Positions 10,882-20,506 of a stretch of 64,000 nt of DNA are shown in pieces; within the stretch, counting starts at the first letter, position 1, and every line of letters begins with the position of its first letter. The stretch covers positions 188,142,561-188,206,560 of the forward strand of contig OY282560.1 of NCBI GenBank assembly GCA_958295665.1. The letters run 5' to 3'. A program made the position numbers and the translations under genes. This DNA is from Tipula vernalis (lineage: Eukaryota > Arthropoda > Insecta > Diptera > Tipulidae). The notes beneath the pieces are model-generated. The model had not been told where the DNA came from, did not search any database, and saw only the letters and a list, made by a program, of their open reading frames with translations.

Positions 10882-11593
10882 TGTTGAATATCTGAAAACA
10901 CATTTGAATCCAGAGCAGCAGAATCCCCTAAAATAGAGACATCAAAATAATTAAAAACACTTGAATTCATTATTTATTAATCAACTTATCTTATCTTGTT
11001 AATTAAAATCTTGTTAGTAAAATCTATCTTGCAAATTCATTAAAAATCTAAAATTATAAAATAATCATATTATCTAATTAAACTTTAAAATCTTTAATTT
11101 ATAAATTAAGCACTTTCCAATGTTATTGTATCCATTATTTCAAGCTAACGTCACTAATTAAATTTATTGTTTATGTCAATTTACATTAAGCTAACATCCA
11201 GGCGACTTATGTTTACATGTACCTATAAATTAATCAAAATTTCACAATTAAGATGTCGCAGCTTTAATTTTAATTCCAGTAAATATTATGGCAAGATAGG
11301 TGTCTCAAACAATTTGCAATAACTAGTTTTTTTTCTACAATTTTTACTTTTGTCATTCATATTGTAATCATACAAGAAAAAGGTTCTCAAAAAACAAAAC
11401 AAAATCAACATATTGTATTCAAGATAAATAAAATTAATTTATAATATTTGAGAAGTTTTGTTTTAATTAATTAAAATTAAGAAATCAATTTCTAAAATAC
11501 AGTCCACTATTATTAAACTTGGGAAAAATCGTGCAACTGGATATTACCAAGAATTTGGCAACATTCATTAATATTTTCGGCTGCACCCCAACA
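10882..11593 (+). repeat. 3' LTR of BEL/Pao element
   Basis: 712 bp, starts TGTTGAATATC, ends AACA, followed by the AAAGG target duplication at 11,594-11,598. Nearly identical to 4,435-5,146. Confidence 0.93.
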
Positions 11594-11598
11594 AAAGG

Positions 11599-13164
11599 AG
11601 TTATTGAGGAACTGCTGTAAAATGTTCGTGTGCTTATACCAATCATCAGGCTTATTTATGGTCATCTTTGCCAACGCAGGTTATTATGATATTATTCACA
11701 CGCTCCACTTGACCATTCCCGGTAGGCAAGCCAGTGGTAGTAGCAAAATGTTGAATGCCTTCTCTTTCGCCATATTGCTGGAATTCATCGGATGTGAATG
11801 CAGCTCCTCTATCAGATATTATGTTCTTGGGATTGCCAAAATCGACTTCTGTCTTGGTCGGATACAACCAAACAAACTTAGAGAATGCATCGACCATGCA
11901 GTAGAAATTATTATACAATTTTTTAGTTTCTGCTAGATGCCCCAAATGGTCCACGTGATACGTTTCCAATGGAGCGTCACCTTTACGAATTGGTTTCAAA
12001 AAACCGTCTTGTTTCCCTTGCTTTCTTTCGATCAGTATGCATTGAATACAATTCTTAATGCACGTTTGTACTTTTTCTTCAATTTTGGGTATATAGAACT
12101 ACCGATTAATAAGTTCAGCCGTTTTCCTGAGATTAAAGTGGCCATGTTCATGGCACATTCTCACGATCTCACTTTGCATGGCTCTCGGAACCACCAACAA
12201 TGATGAACCTTTGACAAATTTATAAAGAATAGCATTAATTAAAGTATATTCAGCATATGCACGCAATATTTGAATCATTTTTCTGCCCGGCTCGTACTCT
12301 ACTCAAAACGTTGTCTTCTATTGTAAGCACTAATGGGTTTCTGCTTAACACATCGACATGCCGCATGCACGTTGCTGGACGATGTTCTAGTTTGAAGTGA
12401 TATTCCTGCAACTGCAACCTCCATCCTGCAATTCTCGGCGTCAGTTCTTCCCGCTCCTATAAACTCGGAACTTTTTAGAGCAGTTACAATGGCAAGCAAT
12501 TCCAGCTCCTAGCTTGAGTATTTCCGTCTCGGCTTTTGGTGAATACAGCTTCAGTACTGGTTGACAGGATAATTTTTCCTTCAAATGCTGCAAACTCTTT
12601 TTCTCCATAGCAAACTTTGTGTTCTTTCGTAGCAGGTCTGATAACGGTTTTGTTATAACCGAAAAATTTTCCATGAATTTTCGAAAATAACTGGTGAGTC
12701 CCAGAAACGATTGTAGCTTCTTGTCGTCAAGGTACTCAATTTGGGTTTTAAAAAATTGGCATTTGCTTCATTTAATTTCCAGTCCATTATGCTCCGCCAT
12801 CTTTAAAACGCACTGCAACCTTGACATCGCTTCTTCTTCATCTTTCGAGGGTATAATTAAATCATCCATATAGATGCAAACAATTCTGTTACTAACCAAT
12901 GTCTTGAAAATTTCGTTAATATACCTCTGAAAAACAGCTGGCGAGTTACAAAGACAAATGGATATTTTAAAAACTCATAATGATCGTCTGGTGCAACAAA
13001 TTCAGTATATTTTATAAAGTCCGGAGCAACAGCTACGTGGAAAAACCCATTACGGAGATCGAGTATTGTAAAAACTTTCAATTCCTGACACCTACCTATT
13101 TGGTCTTCGATGAGTGGTAAAGGGTTATCCTTGATAACCTTTTGGTTTAACTTTCTGTAGTCTA
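11599..13164 (-). pseudogene. Ty3/gypsy RT-RNase H-integrase core (piece 3 of the split element)
   Basis: On the minus strand from 13,164 down to the BEL junction. It begins with the RT motif DYRKLN, followed by LDLRNGFFHV (catalytic Asp) near 13,065, and IYMDD near 12,870-12,880. The RT thumb region (SFLGLTSYFRKFMENF) and a broken RNase H (ELLAIVTALK near 12,490) follow. Integrase core residues are seen at about 11,950 (VDHLGHLAETKKLYNNF) and 11,810 (SDRGAAF). There are several frameshifts and stops (near 12,850, 12,780, 12,440), so it is dead. It joins piece 2 across element A and piece 4 across the BEL element. Confidence 0.88.
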
Positions 13165-13166
13165 TA

Positions 13167-13640
13167 CAGGGTGTCCCACAGGTACGAGTCCAAACGAGTA
13201 GGGCGTGTAGCTGGATCAATATCATGAAAAAAAGTCTAATACGCATATGCCCGGAAATGAACCGTTACTCACTTCAATTGCATTTCAAAATTTTTAGGTT
13301 GGCACACTACCTTGAATGATGTAAATGCCAATAACTCTTCTAAAAATTAAGATAACTCAATTGTTTTTCTATAATTTTAAAGGCACAGAGTGCTTCTTTC
13401 TTCTCTGAAAGTAGGAATATCATGCATCGTATTTTCCAAAAAGAAAACATTGGTGGAATTAAAAAAATTGTGCGAGTAATAATAAAAAAATTCATTAAAC
13501 TCACTTTTTCTCGAAAAACTCACTTAATAATTTTTGTTTTTTATTTAAATTTAAATTGACTATTTAATATAAAATTGATTCATCTTTTTTTATCTTATCA
13601 TGTATAGTTTTTGAGATATTAACGTTTCAGTGTAGTACTT
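13167..13640 (+). repeat. left terminal inverted repeat of element A
   Basis: 474 bp, inverted match to 17,260-17,734. It has a 5-bp difference close to the tip (CAGGGTGTCCCACAGGTACG versus CAGGGTGTCGGTACG on the other end). Confidence 0.9.
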
Positions 13641-13856
13641 GTTGAAAAAAAATTATTATAAAAACCAGTTGTTAGAAGTAAAAAATTTATTATGAAAAAC
13701 CAAAGCAATCGTTTTAAACTAAAACAACAATTTAGTATGCCATAGTCCATATGTTGCATTTGTTAAATCTTTTTAATCGTTAATAAACGTATAGCTAAAA
13801 TCGTTGTTAATCTTTTGAAAATAATTTTTTGTGCGTTTGTAATCAGAAATAATAAA

Positions 13857-14036
13857 ATGCCACGCTACACATTCGAAGAACTCGCCGACATCCATTTTAT
13901 TTATGGTTTATTTAACGGAAATGGACGAGCTGCAGAACGTGAATACGCAAACCGTTATCCAGGTAGGCCGGTGCCAGATCATAGAATATTTGAAAAAGTT
14001 CACAGACGATTACGAGAACGAGGAACATTGGTCCGC
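13857..14036 (+). pseudogene. element A transposase, N-terminal 60 codons
   Basis: ATG at 13,857 opens a DUF4817-like helix-turn-helix domain (MPRYTFEELADIHFIYGL ... NRYPGRPVPDHRIFEKVHRR), the predicted DNA-binding part of the transposase. After 60 codons the gene is cut at a TA by element C. An apparently longer open frame running on to 14,468 is read-through into element C and is not part of the protein. The rest of the gene resumes in the same frame at 16,334. Confidence 0.88.
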
Positions 14037-14038
14037 TA

Positions 14039-16333
14039 CACTGAAAAAAATTATGTGCATTTTATTTACGAACGGCGTTCGTTAACCACAATTCGTACTA
14101 TTAATGTAAAAATTACTATATTTATGAAACAAACCAAATTTAGAAAAAAATTCATAAACATTTGTGCGTTAATAGTACGAATCAGAGTTCATAAACTAAA
14201 AAAATGGTTTAGTTTATTGTGCTATAGATATAATACATTCACATGTTGTGTGCGTATTAGTGCAACTTGCATGATTTTATTAAAAAACTACATTTATGAA
14301 CAATTCATAATATTTATGAATAAGACAAATGCGAAAATATTTGTTAAATACTTATTGTTCGTTATATTGACGAATGTGGCACTACAATATATGAATATTA
14401 TAATTCGAACTTTAAATGTATGTGTGGGTGTGATATTGGTGTATGGGTATGTGTTGAAGATATCCTAATTTTATGACATCTATTGAATAAAAATTTTCTT
14501 TTTTCATTTCCACCTCCGGAACAGACAGTGCTACAGAAGTGAAATGCATACCGAAATGTGCCTTATATACGCACACACTTGATTTTCTATTTTCCAAGTA
14601 AAAAAATCAAAAAAAAAAATCTAGTAGACATTACATTTCAGCAACCGTATTTTGTTCAATTTGAGTTTGATGAAAATATTCATAAATAATACAATTAAAT
14701 TGTAAATTTCACGTTTTTTTCACGTAATATTGATAAATTCCTTCATTAAATTAATAACACGAACGAATTCATATATTGTACATAAGAGCTCCATTGCATT
14801 TCTAATTATGCGAAAAGATTAAGTTTCATTATTACGTAATGTATATGAATTTGTTCGTAGCATCTATGAAAATAAAGTAAAGTTGAATCATATTCGGGAC
14901 AACAAAAGTAAATAAATGGCTTTCGCTTCTTTATTAACAATTGCGTGCTTGAAAGGAACAAATGTAATAACTTACATTGAAAAAATTTTAAATTTTACTT
15001 TTGTATGCTGAAAAACAGGTAATTATGATATTTTATGCCAGTGTTGTACAAGTATTTTCGTTTTGCACGTGTTCTTACTAAAATAGAGCCAATTTTCATT
15101 CGGAGAAATTAAAATAAGTTTCACTTTTCTGTGAAACAAAAAAAATTTCTTTTAGTTTATAAATAATGTGTAAATAAAAAAATTATGTGATCTACAGCAC
15201 TAAAAATTTAATGTGTTAACAATACTGCAGCATTATTATATATATATACATAGTTGCTGGCAAGAAAATGTCGTACCTATATCGATTCAAATAAGATCAT
15301 GGTTGACGATTCGAGATTCGATTCACCTTATACGGTATAAACCATTACAAATTGTGGCGCTCCTGTAAATCAAAATGTACCACCAGCACAAGAAGAAGGC
15401 CGTCGATTAAAATCGTTTTTGCAGTAGTGTGATCAAACGAATTTATTGAATGTTTTAAAAGGTAAGAAAATATGCAACTAAAAGTATTGTGTGATTGTAA
15501 TTCAATTTATTTAATTTACAGAAGGGCAATAAAATGAAGTGTGGCGCATTCCAAATATTTTGGATTAAATTACCTCTTATCAAATTTGTTCTTAAAATGT
15601 TATCAATTTAATCTTCTACAAATAATCTAAAATTTAAAAATAAATATAATTACTGATTAAAAAATTTAATAAGATTAGTAAGCGCCATGTTGACTAATAA
15701 AATAAATAAATAATAAAATTACAAAATTTTAAGTTTTTTATTTCCCTACAATTGGCTGCGTAGATTTTATGAATTTATTCATCAATCGACCTAAACATTT
15801 ACATTCTTGCTATGAACCACACATAAATATTATGTGGTTTTGTGTATAAATTATCGTTCCTACATATTATGAATTATTTTCAGTCAATTTATGAAAATAA
15901 TTATCATATTTGTGAATTATTTGGAACTACTGAGTATTCCATTCTTCCTACATACAAATAATTTCGTAAATGCAAATAATGAATTTCTAAACTTATATGT
16001 ATCAATTTATTCATTAATGTGATTCAACATTTCATTAGTATTATGAAAAATTTCATAGTATCTTTAATTTCTTACCTTAATAATAAGAACTTGTTCATCG
16101 ACAAATGCTTTTAACAGCATTAAAATAATAACATCTTTCGTACCTTATATGAATCAATTCATAAATATTACAACGTTAGTAGTTAAGATTAAAATAAAAA
16201 AATTTATGTGTTTCACTATATTAACGTATGATTTTCGTACTATCAACGAAGGGTCGTATTGGCTCAGTTTTAACGAATTGTTCTTACTATTAATGCAGTT
16301 TTTGTCTACATTGATGTAGGATTTTTTTCAGTG
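14039..16333. mobile_element. element C, 2.3-kb TA-flanked non-autonomous DNA element
   Basis: Flanked by TA (14,037-14,038; 16,334-16,335); inverted tips CACTGAAAAAAAT at both ends. Without it the element A transposase frame is continuous. The interior is very AT-rich with no long frame and is full of short copies of ATTTATGAA and its complement TTCATAAAT. One compositionally different patch at about 15,340-15,530 resembles two exon pieces (a frame containing VPPAQEEGRRLKSFLQ, then GTAAGA, later a TTTACAG). The superfamily is unassigned; the TA duplication suggests Tc1/mariner mobilisation. Confidence 0.8.
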
Positions 16334-17224
16334 TATGAATACGAAAATGTTAGACGAGTTCAATACGAAGTCAATACCGACGAACAAGTTTTGAATTCAG
16401 TACAAAGAGAGCCCACCATTAGCACGAGACGTCTTTCGATACATCTTGGTATTAGCAAAAATAAAGTCTGAAGGGTACTTCGAAGAAACCATCTACACCC
16501 ATTCCACTACACTCCAGTGCAAGAATTATTACCAGTCGATTTATCAAACAGAACAAATTTCTGCCGTTTATTGTTAAACAACAAGGAACATAATCCTTCA
16601 TATTTGCCATCCATTTTATGGACAGACGAATCGAAATTTACGAGGGATGGAATAACAAATTTCCACAATCTTCATGAGTGACAACCAGAAAACCTACACG
16701 TTAAGCGAGAATCATCATTTCAAAGAAATTTTAGTGTTAATGTATGGTGTGGTATAATTGGAAATAATTTTATCGGGCCAATTTTACTAACTGAAAGATT
16801 GAACTCACAAAACTATCTTGAATTTTTGAATGAAACAGCTCCCACTATGCTAGATTCAATTCCACTCATTATGAGAAATACTTTCTTGTATCAACAAGAT
16901 AGAGCTCCTGCACACCATGGAAGACAAGTTCGAAATTGTTTTGATATAAATTATCCAGGGCGATGGATTGGTCGCAGCGGACCTATAGCTTGGCCGGCTA
17001 GATCTCCAGATTTAACACCATTAGACTTTTATGTATGAGGATATTTGAAAGGAGAAGTCTACAAAACCAACATTCAGACTAGGGAGCAGTTGGTTGATCG
17101 AATCAATAATGCCGGCAACAAAATAAAAAAAAATTTAGGAAATTACAACATGGCTGCTACCATTAAAAGACAACTGCAACTATGCTTGTTACAAAATGGA
17201 AATCATTTTGAAAATTGTTTGTGA
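16334..17224 (+). pseudogene. element A transposase, catalytic domain with three TGA stops
   Basis: Continues the frame of 13,857-14,036, giving 356 residues in total. It has a second helix-turn-helix (EPTISTRRLSIHLGISKNKV) and a DDE_3-like catalytic core. The triad is Asp158 (WTDES), Asp249 (QQDRAPAHH) and Asp291 (SPDLTPLDF), numbered over both parts, with 41 residues between the last two (DD41D). In-frame TGA codons lie at 16,469, 16,679 and 17,036. The last two coincide with Trp in element B (NLHTW, FYVWG), and there is no frameshift. The stop is TGA at 17,222. Confidence 0.88.
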
Positions 17225-17259
17225 AGTTGAAAACTTAGAAATTCATACAATAAATTATT

Positions 17260-17734
17260 AAGTACTACATTGAAATGTTAATATCTCAAAAACTATACAT
17301 GATTAGATAAAAAACGATGAAGCAATTTTGTATTAAATAGTCTATTAAATTTAAATTTGAAATAAAAAACAAAAATTATTAAGTGAGTTTTTCGAGAAAA
17401 AATGAGTTTAATGAATTTTTTTATTATTTCTCGCACAATTTTTTTAATTCCACCAATGTTTTCTTTATGGAAAATACGATGCATGGTATTCCTACTTCCA
17501 GAGAAGAAAGAAGCATTCTGTGCCTTTAAAGTTATAGAAAAACAATTGAGTTATCTTAATTTTTAGAAGAGTTATTGGCATTCACATCATTCAAGGTAGT
17601 GTGCTAACCTAAAAATTTTGAAATGCAATTGAAGTGGATAACGGTTCATTTCCGGGCATATGCGTAGTGAACTTTTTTTCATGATATTGATCCAGCTACA
17701 CGCCCTACTCGTTTGGACTCGTACCGACACCCTG
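17260..17734 (-). repeat. right terminal inverted repeat of element A
   Basis: 475 bp, inverted match to 13,167-13,640, ending in GACACCCTG next to TA. Confidence 0.9.
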
Positions 17735-17736
17735 TA

Positions 17737-17875
17737 TATAGCCGTTTTGATCCATCTGTCTTGTTGGCTACGACAACAAGACTCGCATAGTTTGAGCGTC
17801 TTTTCCTAACTATCCCATCTTTTAACCATTCGTCTATCTGTTTCCTCACTATTTCGGTCTCTAAAGGCGATAATA
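17737..17875 (-). pseudogene. Ty3/gypsy RT N-terminal fragment (piece 2 of the split element)
   Basis: Only 139 bp of gypsy sequence separate elements A and B. On the minus strand they encode the start of RT (LETEIVRKQIDEWLKDG, then SNYASLVVVANKTDGSK), a standard Ty3/gypsy motif that continues into DYRKLN on the other side of element A. No stop occurs in this piece. Confidence 0.88.
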
Positions 17876-17877
17876 TA

Positions 17878-18291
17878 CAGGGTGTCCGGGTTTGGGATGC
17901 TGATCCGTCATGGGGCGATTCCTTGGTTCATTCTGAGAAACAAATCGTATGTGGAGGGGGTATCCATTTTTGATATCCTTTGAGATACAGGTTGTTTAAA
18001 AAATTTGGTTCAGAAAAAAAGTACACCCAAATATTAAACTGTGACTTCCAAAATATTTATCGGAGAGCAACCAACTTAGTCTTATTTGGTTGGTAATCGT
18101 ATAGGCTATTATTAAGGTTTAAATGGTTATCTTGTATCTGCATCCGTTTGAGAGCTATGGTGATTTAAAGTAAAAAAAAAAATATTTGTTTTTTATAAAA
18201 TCGAGTTTTTCTCAAAAAAACCCGTTATAATTTTTTCTTTTGTTTATTTAATTTTAATTTGTCATGATCTCCTCTACAATCCCTCAATACA
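17878..18291. repeat. terminal inverted repeat of element B (left copy)
   Basis: 414 bp, near-identical inverted copy at 19,629-20,042; it runs up to within about 18 bp of the transposase stop. Confidence 0.9.
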
Positions 18292-18308
18292 AAGTTTGGG
18301 TCGAGGAG

Positions 18309-19378
18309 TTATAAAAGGTGCTCAAAATGTCCTCCTTGTGATTGAATACATGCTAATATTCGTTTAAGTATGCCTTTGGTTATTTCAATTCTTGGTAATT
18401 CTTCCCTTATCTGTTGTGCTGCTGTGTGTATTCGTTGTATAAGTTCTTCTTTTGTTTCAATTTCTTTGGAGTATACAAGCGCCTTCATCCTTCCCCATAC
18501 ATAAAAATCCAATACCGTAAGATCGGGGGATCTTGCAGGCCAATGAATTGGACCATTTCTTCCAATCCAATTATTTGGATAATTTTCGTTAAAAAAATTC
18601 CTAACATTATTATGGTAGTGACAAGGTACACCATCATGTTGGTATGTATGCGAGAATCTACTTAAAATGGGAACATCATCAAAAAGGAGTGGCAAATCGT
18701 TTTGTAAAAATTGTAAATAACGTTCACCATTTAATCTAGGTGGTAATATGAATGGTCCAATTAATTTATCGCCAATTACACCAGCCCATACGTTTACACT
18801 GAATCGGTGCTGAAATGATATTTGTTTTTTCGAATGAGGATTTTCAGCAGCCCACGTGTGTAGATTGTGAAAGTTTGTTATGCCATCTCTTGTGAAATGA
18901 GATTCATCCGTCCATAGGATACGTTTCACAAAACTTGCATTGTCCAAATTCCTTTCCATCAACAAATTACAAAACTCCAATCTTGTAGTGCGGTCTATCG
19001 GTAATAGTTGTTGAACGGGTGTTGTATGGTATGGATGAAGATTCTCCTTGTGCAATACTTGATGAATTCGATAGCGAGAGACGTTCAATTGTAAAGCGAG
19101 CCTCCTTATGCTAATAGAAGGATTTGCTGTACATTACGGATTATACCTTCGTCGACATCCAAATGGTTTGGTGAGACTGAATGGGGCTCCGCCCGGGTAT
19201 TCGATCTTGTTACGATATTTGGCAGTCTCCTATGAATATTTATAAATACTCTTGCATCAGGAATGCGGCGTGTTGGAAATCTGAGTTGATATTCATTGCG
19301 AGCTCGTACTGCATTACCATCGCAAAATCCGTAAACAAAATGGATATCAATGTACTCCTCACCTGAGAACTGTGCCAT
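18309..19378 (-). pseudogene. element B transposase (one frameshift)
   Basis: ATG at 19,378 opens a DUF4817-like domain (MAQFSGEEYIDIHFVYGFCD...). The frame shifts once near 19,127, where the first frame ends in TAA and the next frame continues with NPSISIRRLALQLNVSRYR, the second helix-turn-helix. The catalytic core is then intact to 18,309. The triad is Asp in WTDES, Asp in YQHDGVPCH and Asp in SPDLTVLDFYVWG; spacings of 90 and 41 residues are the same as in element A. This is a small-indel pseudogene, otherwise well preserved. Confidence 0.9.
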
Positions 19379-19628
19379 TATAATATTAATTTTATTAAAT
19401 TAATTAAAATTTTGATTTGTAACAATAGATATTATCTCGAAACTAATGACTGAATCTGAAAATATTTAGTTTTTGTTTTTTCAACATTTAAACAAATGAG
19501 TTGATAATCATCGCCTACTGTTTTACAGATCAAAATAAAATTGGTAAAATATTAACACTATAACATCTCTTAATTAGATTGAGAATAAACGGAATACGAA
19601 GAAAACTATGGCACGTGGGTACAAGTAA

Positions 19629-20042
19629 TGTATTGGGGGATTTTAGAGGAGATCATGACAAATTAAAATTAAATAAACAAAAGAAAAAAATTATAACGGT
19701 TTTTTTTTGAGAAAAACTCGAATTTATAAAAACAAATATTTTTTTTTTACTTTAAATCACCATAGCTCTCAAACGGATGCAGATACAAGATAACCATTTA
19801 AACCTTAATAATAGCCTATACGATTACCAACCAAATAAGACTAAGTTGGTTGCTCTCCGATAAATATTTTGGAAGTTACAGTTTAATATTTGGGTGTACT
19901 TTTTTTCTGAACCAAATTTTTTAAACACCCTGTATCTCAAAGGATATCAAAAATGGATCCCCCCTCCACATACGATTTGTTTCTCAGAATGAACCAAGGA
20001 ATCGCCCCATGACGGATCAGCATCCCAAACCCGGACACCCTG
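19629..20042. repeat. terminal inverted repeat of element B (right copy)
   Basis: Inverted match of 17,878-18,291, ending CGGACACCCTG next to TA. Confidence 0.9.
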
Positions 20043-20044
20043 TA

Positions 20045-20506
20045 TACTTGGTCTTTGAACAATTGACTTTTCATTAGACATGATTATATGCATTTGAATA
20101 TTCGAAATATCTACCAAGGTTTGATTAGGGTTATAATTTAAAATCATTCTTGTTAAACTTTGCTGAATTTGTTTATTTTTAATATGATTCAATTTGATTT
20201 CTAACTCACCAAACTTTTTCATGATGATGTTGTTTGGAGTTAATATTGTTATGATTTGTTTTATCAATTCTTCACCCATAATAACATCAACTGGAAGCAC
20301 CCATCCTTAACTATATGAAATGTCGTTTCATATTTTTCGCCATCTACCACCACTATGGCGTCAAAACAATCTATTGTAGCCAACGCTTTTGAGCCAACGC
20401 CTTTGAATGTAGTATATTCTTTTCTAAAATTTGGTTCTCCTATACTCTGATATTTCGATTGCCGGCAATTGTTGATTAAAATTATGGAGGAAAATAAACA
20501 TTTCAC
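20045..20506 (-). pseudogene. Ty3/gypsy protease-region fragment (piece 1 of the split element)
   Basis: Minus-strand fragment upstream of RT. It shows the flap and C-terminal half of an aspartic protease (FKGVGSKALATIDCFDAIV, VDVIMGEELIK) and a protease-RT linker, with a frame change near 20,290. The active-site Asp region and everything 5' (gag, LTR) are absent, so the element is truncated at about 20,490. The final codons before 20,044 run into the TIR of element B. Confidence 0.75.

Larger units (their letters stand above)
4435..11593 (+). mobile_element. complete BEL/Pao LTR retrotransposon
   Basis: A 7,159-bp element with two 712-bp LTRs (4,435-5,146; 10,882-11,593), AAAGG target duplication, a tRNA-Tyr primer-binding site, a single intact 1,723-codon polyprotein and a polypurine tract. 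By eye the LTRs differ only at one internal base (G/A at the GGCAAGRTAGG site) and two bases near the 3' end, so the insertion is recent. It sits inside the integrase gene of a minus-strand Ty3/gypsy element. It has every structural feature needed for an autonomous copy; activity cannot be read from sequence. Confidence 0.97.
13167..17734 (+). mobile_element. Tc1/mariner element A (DUF4817 type, ~475-bp TIRs)
   Basis: Flanked by TA (13,165-13,166 and 17,735-17,736). Terminal inverted repeats run 13,167-13,640 and 17,260-17,734 and are highly similar, starting CAGGGTGTC. Between them lies a transposase gene split by element C. Removing element A with one TA leaves the gypsy RT frame open across the site, confirming the exact ends. 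A TA target, a D-D-D transposase and the N-terminal domain place it in Tc1/mariner. Confidence 0.93.
17878..20042 (-). mobile_element. Tc1/mariner element B (DUF4817 type, ~414-bp TIRs)
   Basis: 2,165 bp flanked by TA (17,876-17,877; 20,043-20,044). Inverted repeats at 17,878-18,291 and 19,629-20,042 start CAGGGTGTCCGGGTTTGGG. Only the outer ten bases resemble element A, so A and B are different families with related transposases. It carries one transposase gene on the minus strand with a single frame change. Confidence 0.93.

Noticed and set aside
13815..14468. 217-codon frame
   Set aside because: Only the first 60 codons after ATG 13,857 belong to a transposase; the rest is read-through into element C.
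16334..17224. TGA read as Trp (alternative genetic code)
   Set aside because: Other genes here use TGG for Trp and TGA as a normal stop (element A's own terminal stop is TGA). Mutation is the simpler reading, so it is kept only as a base-change observation.
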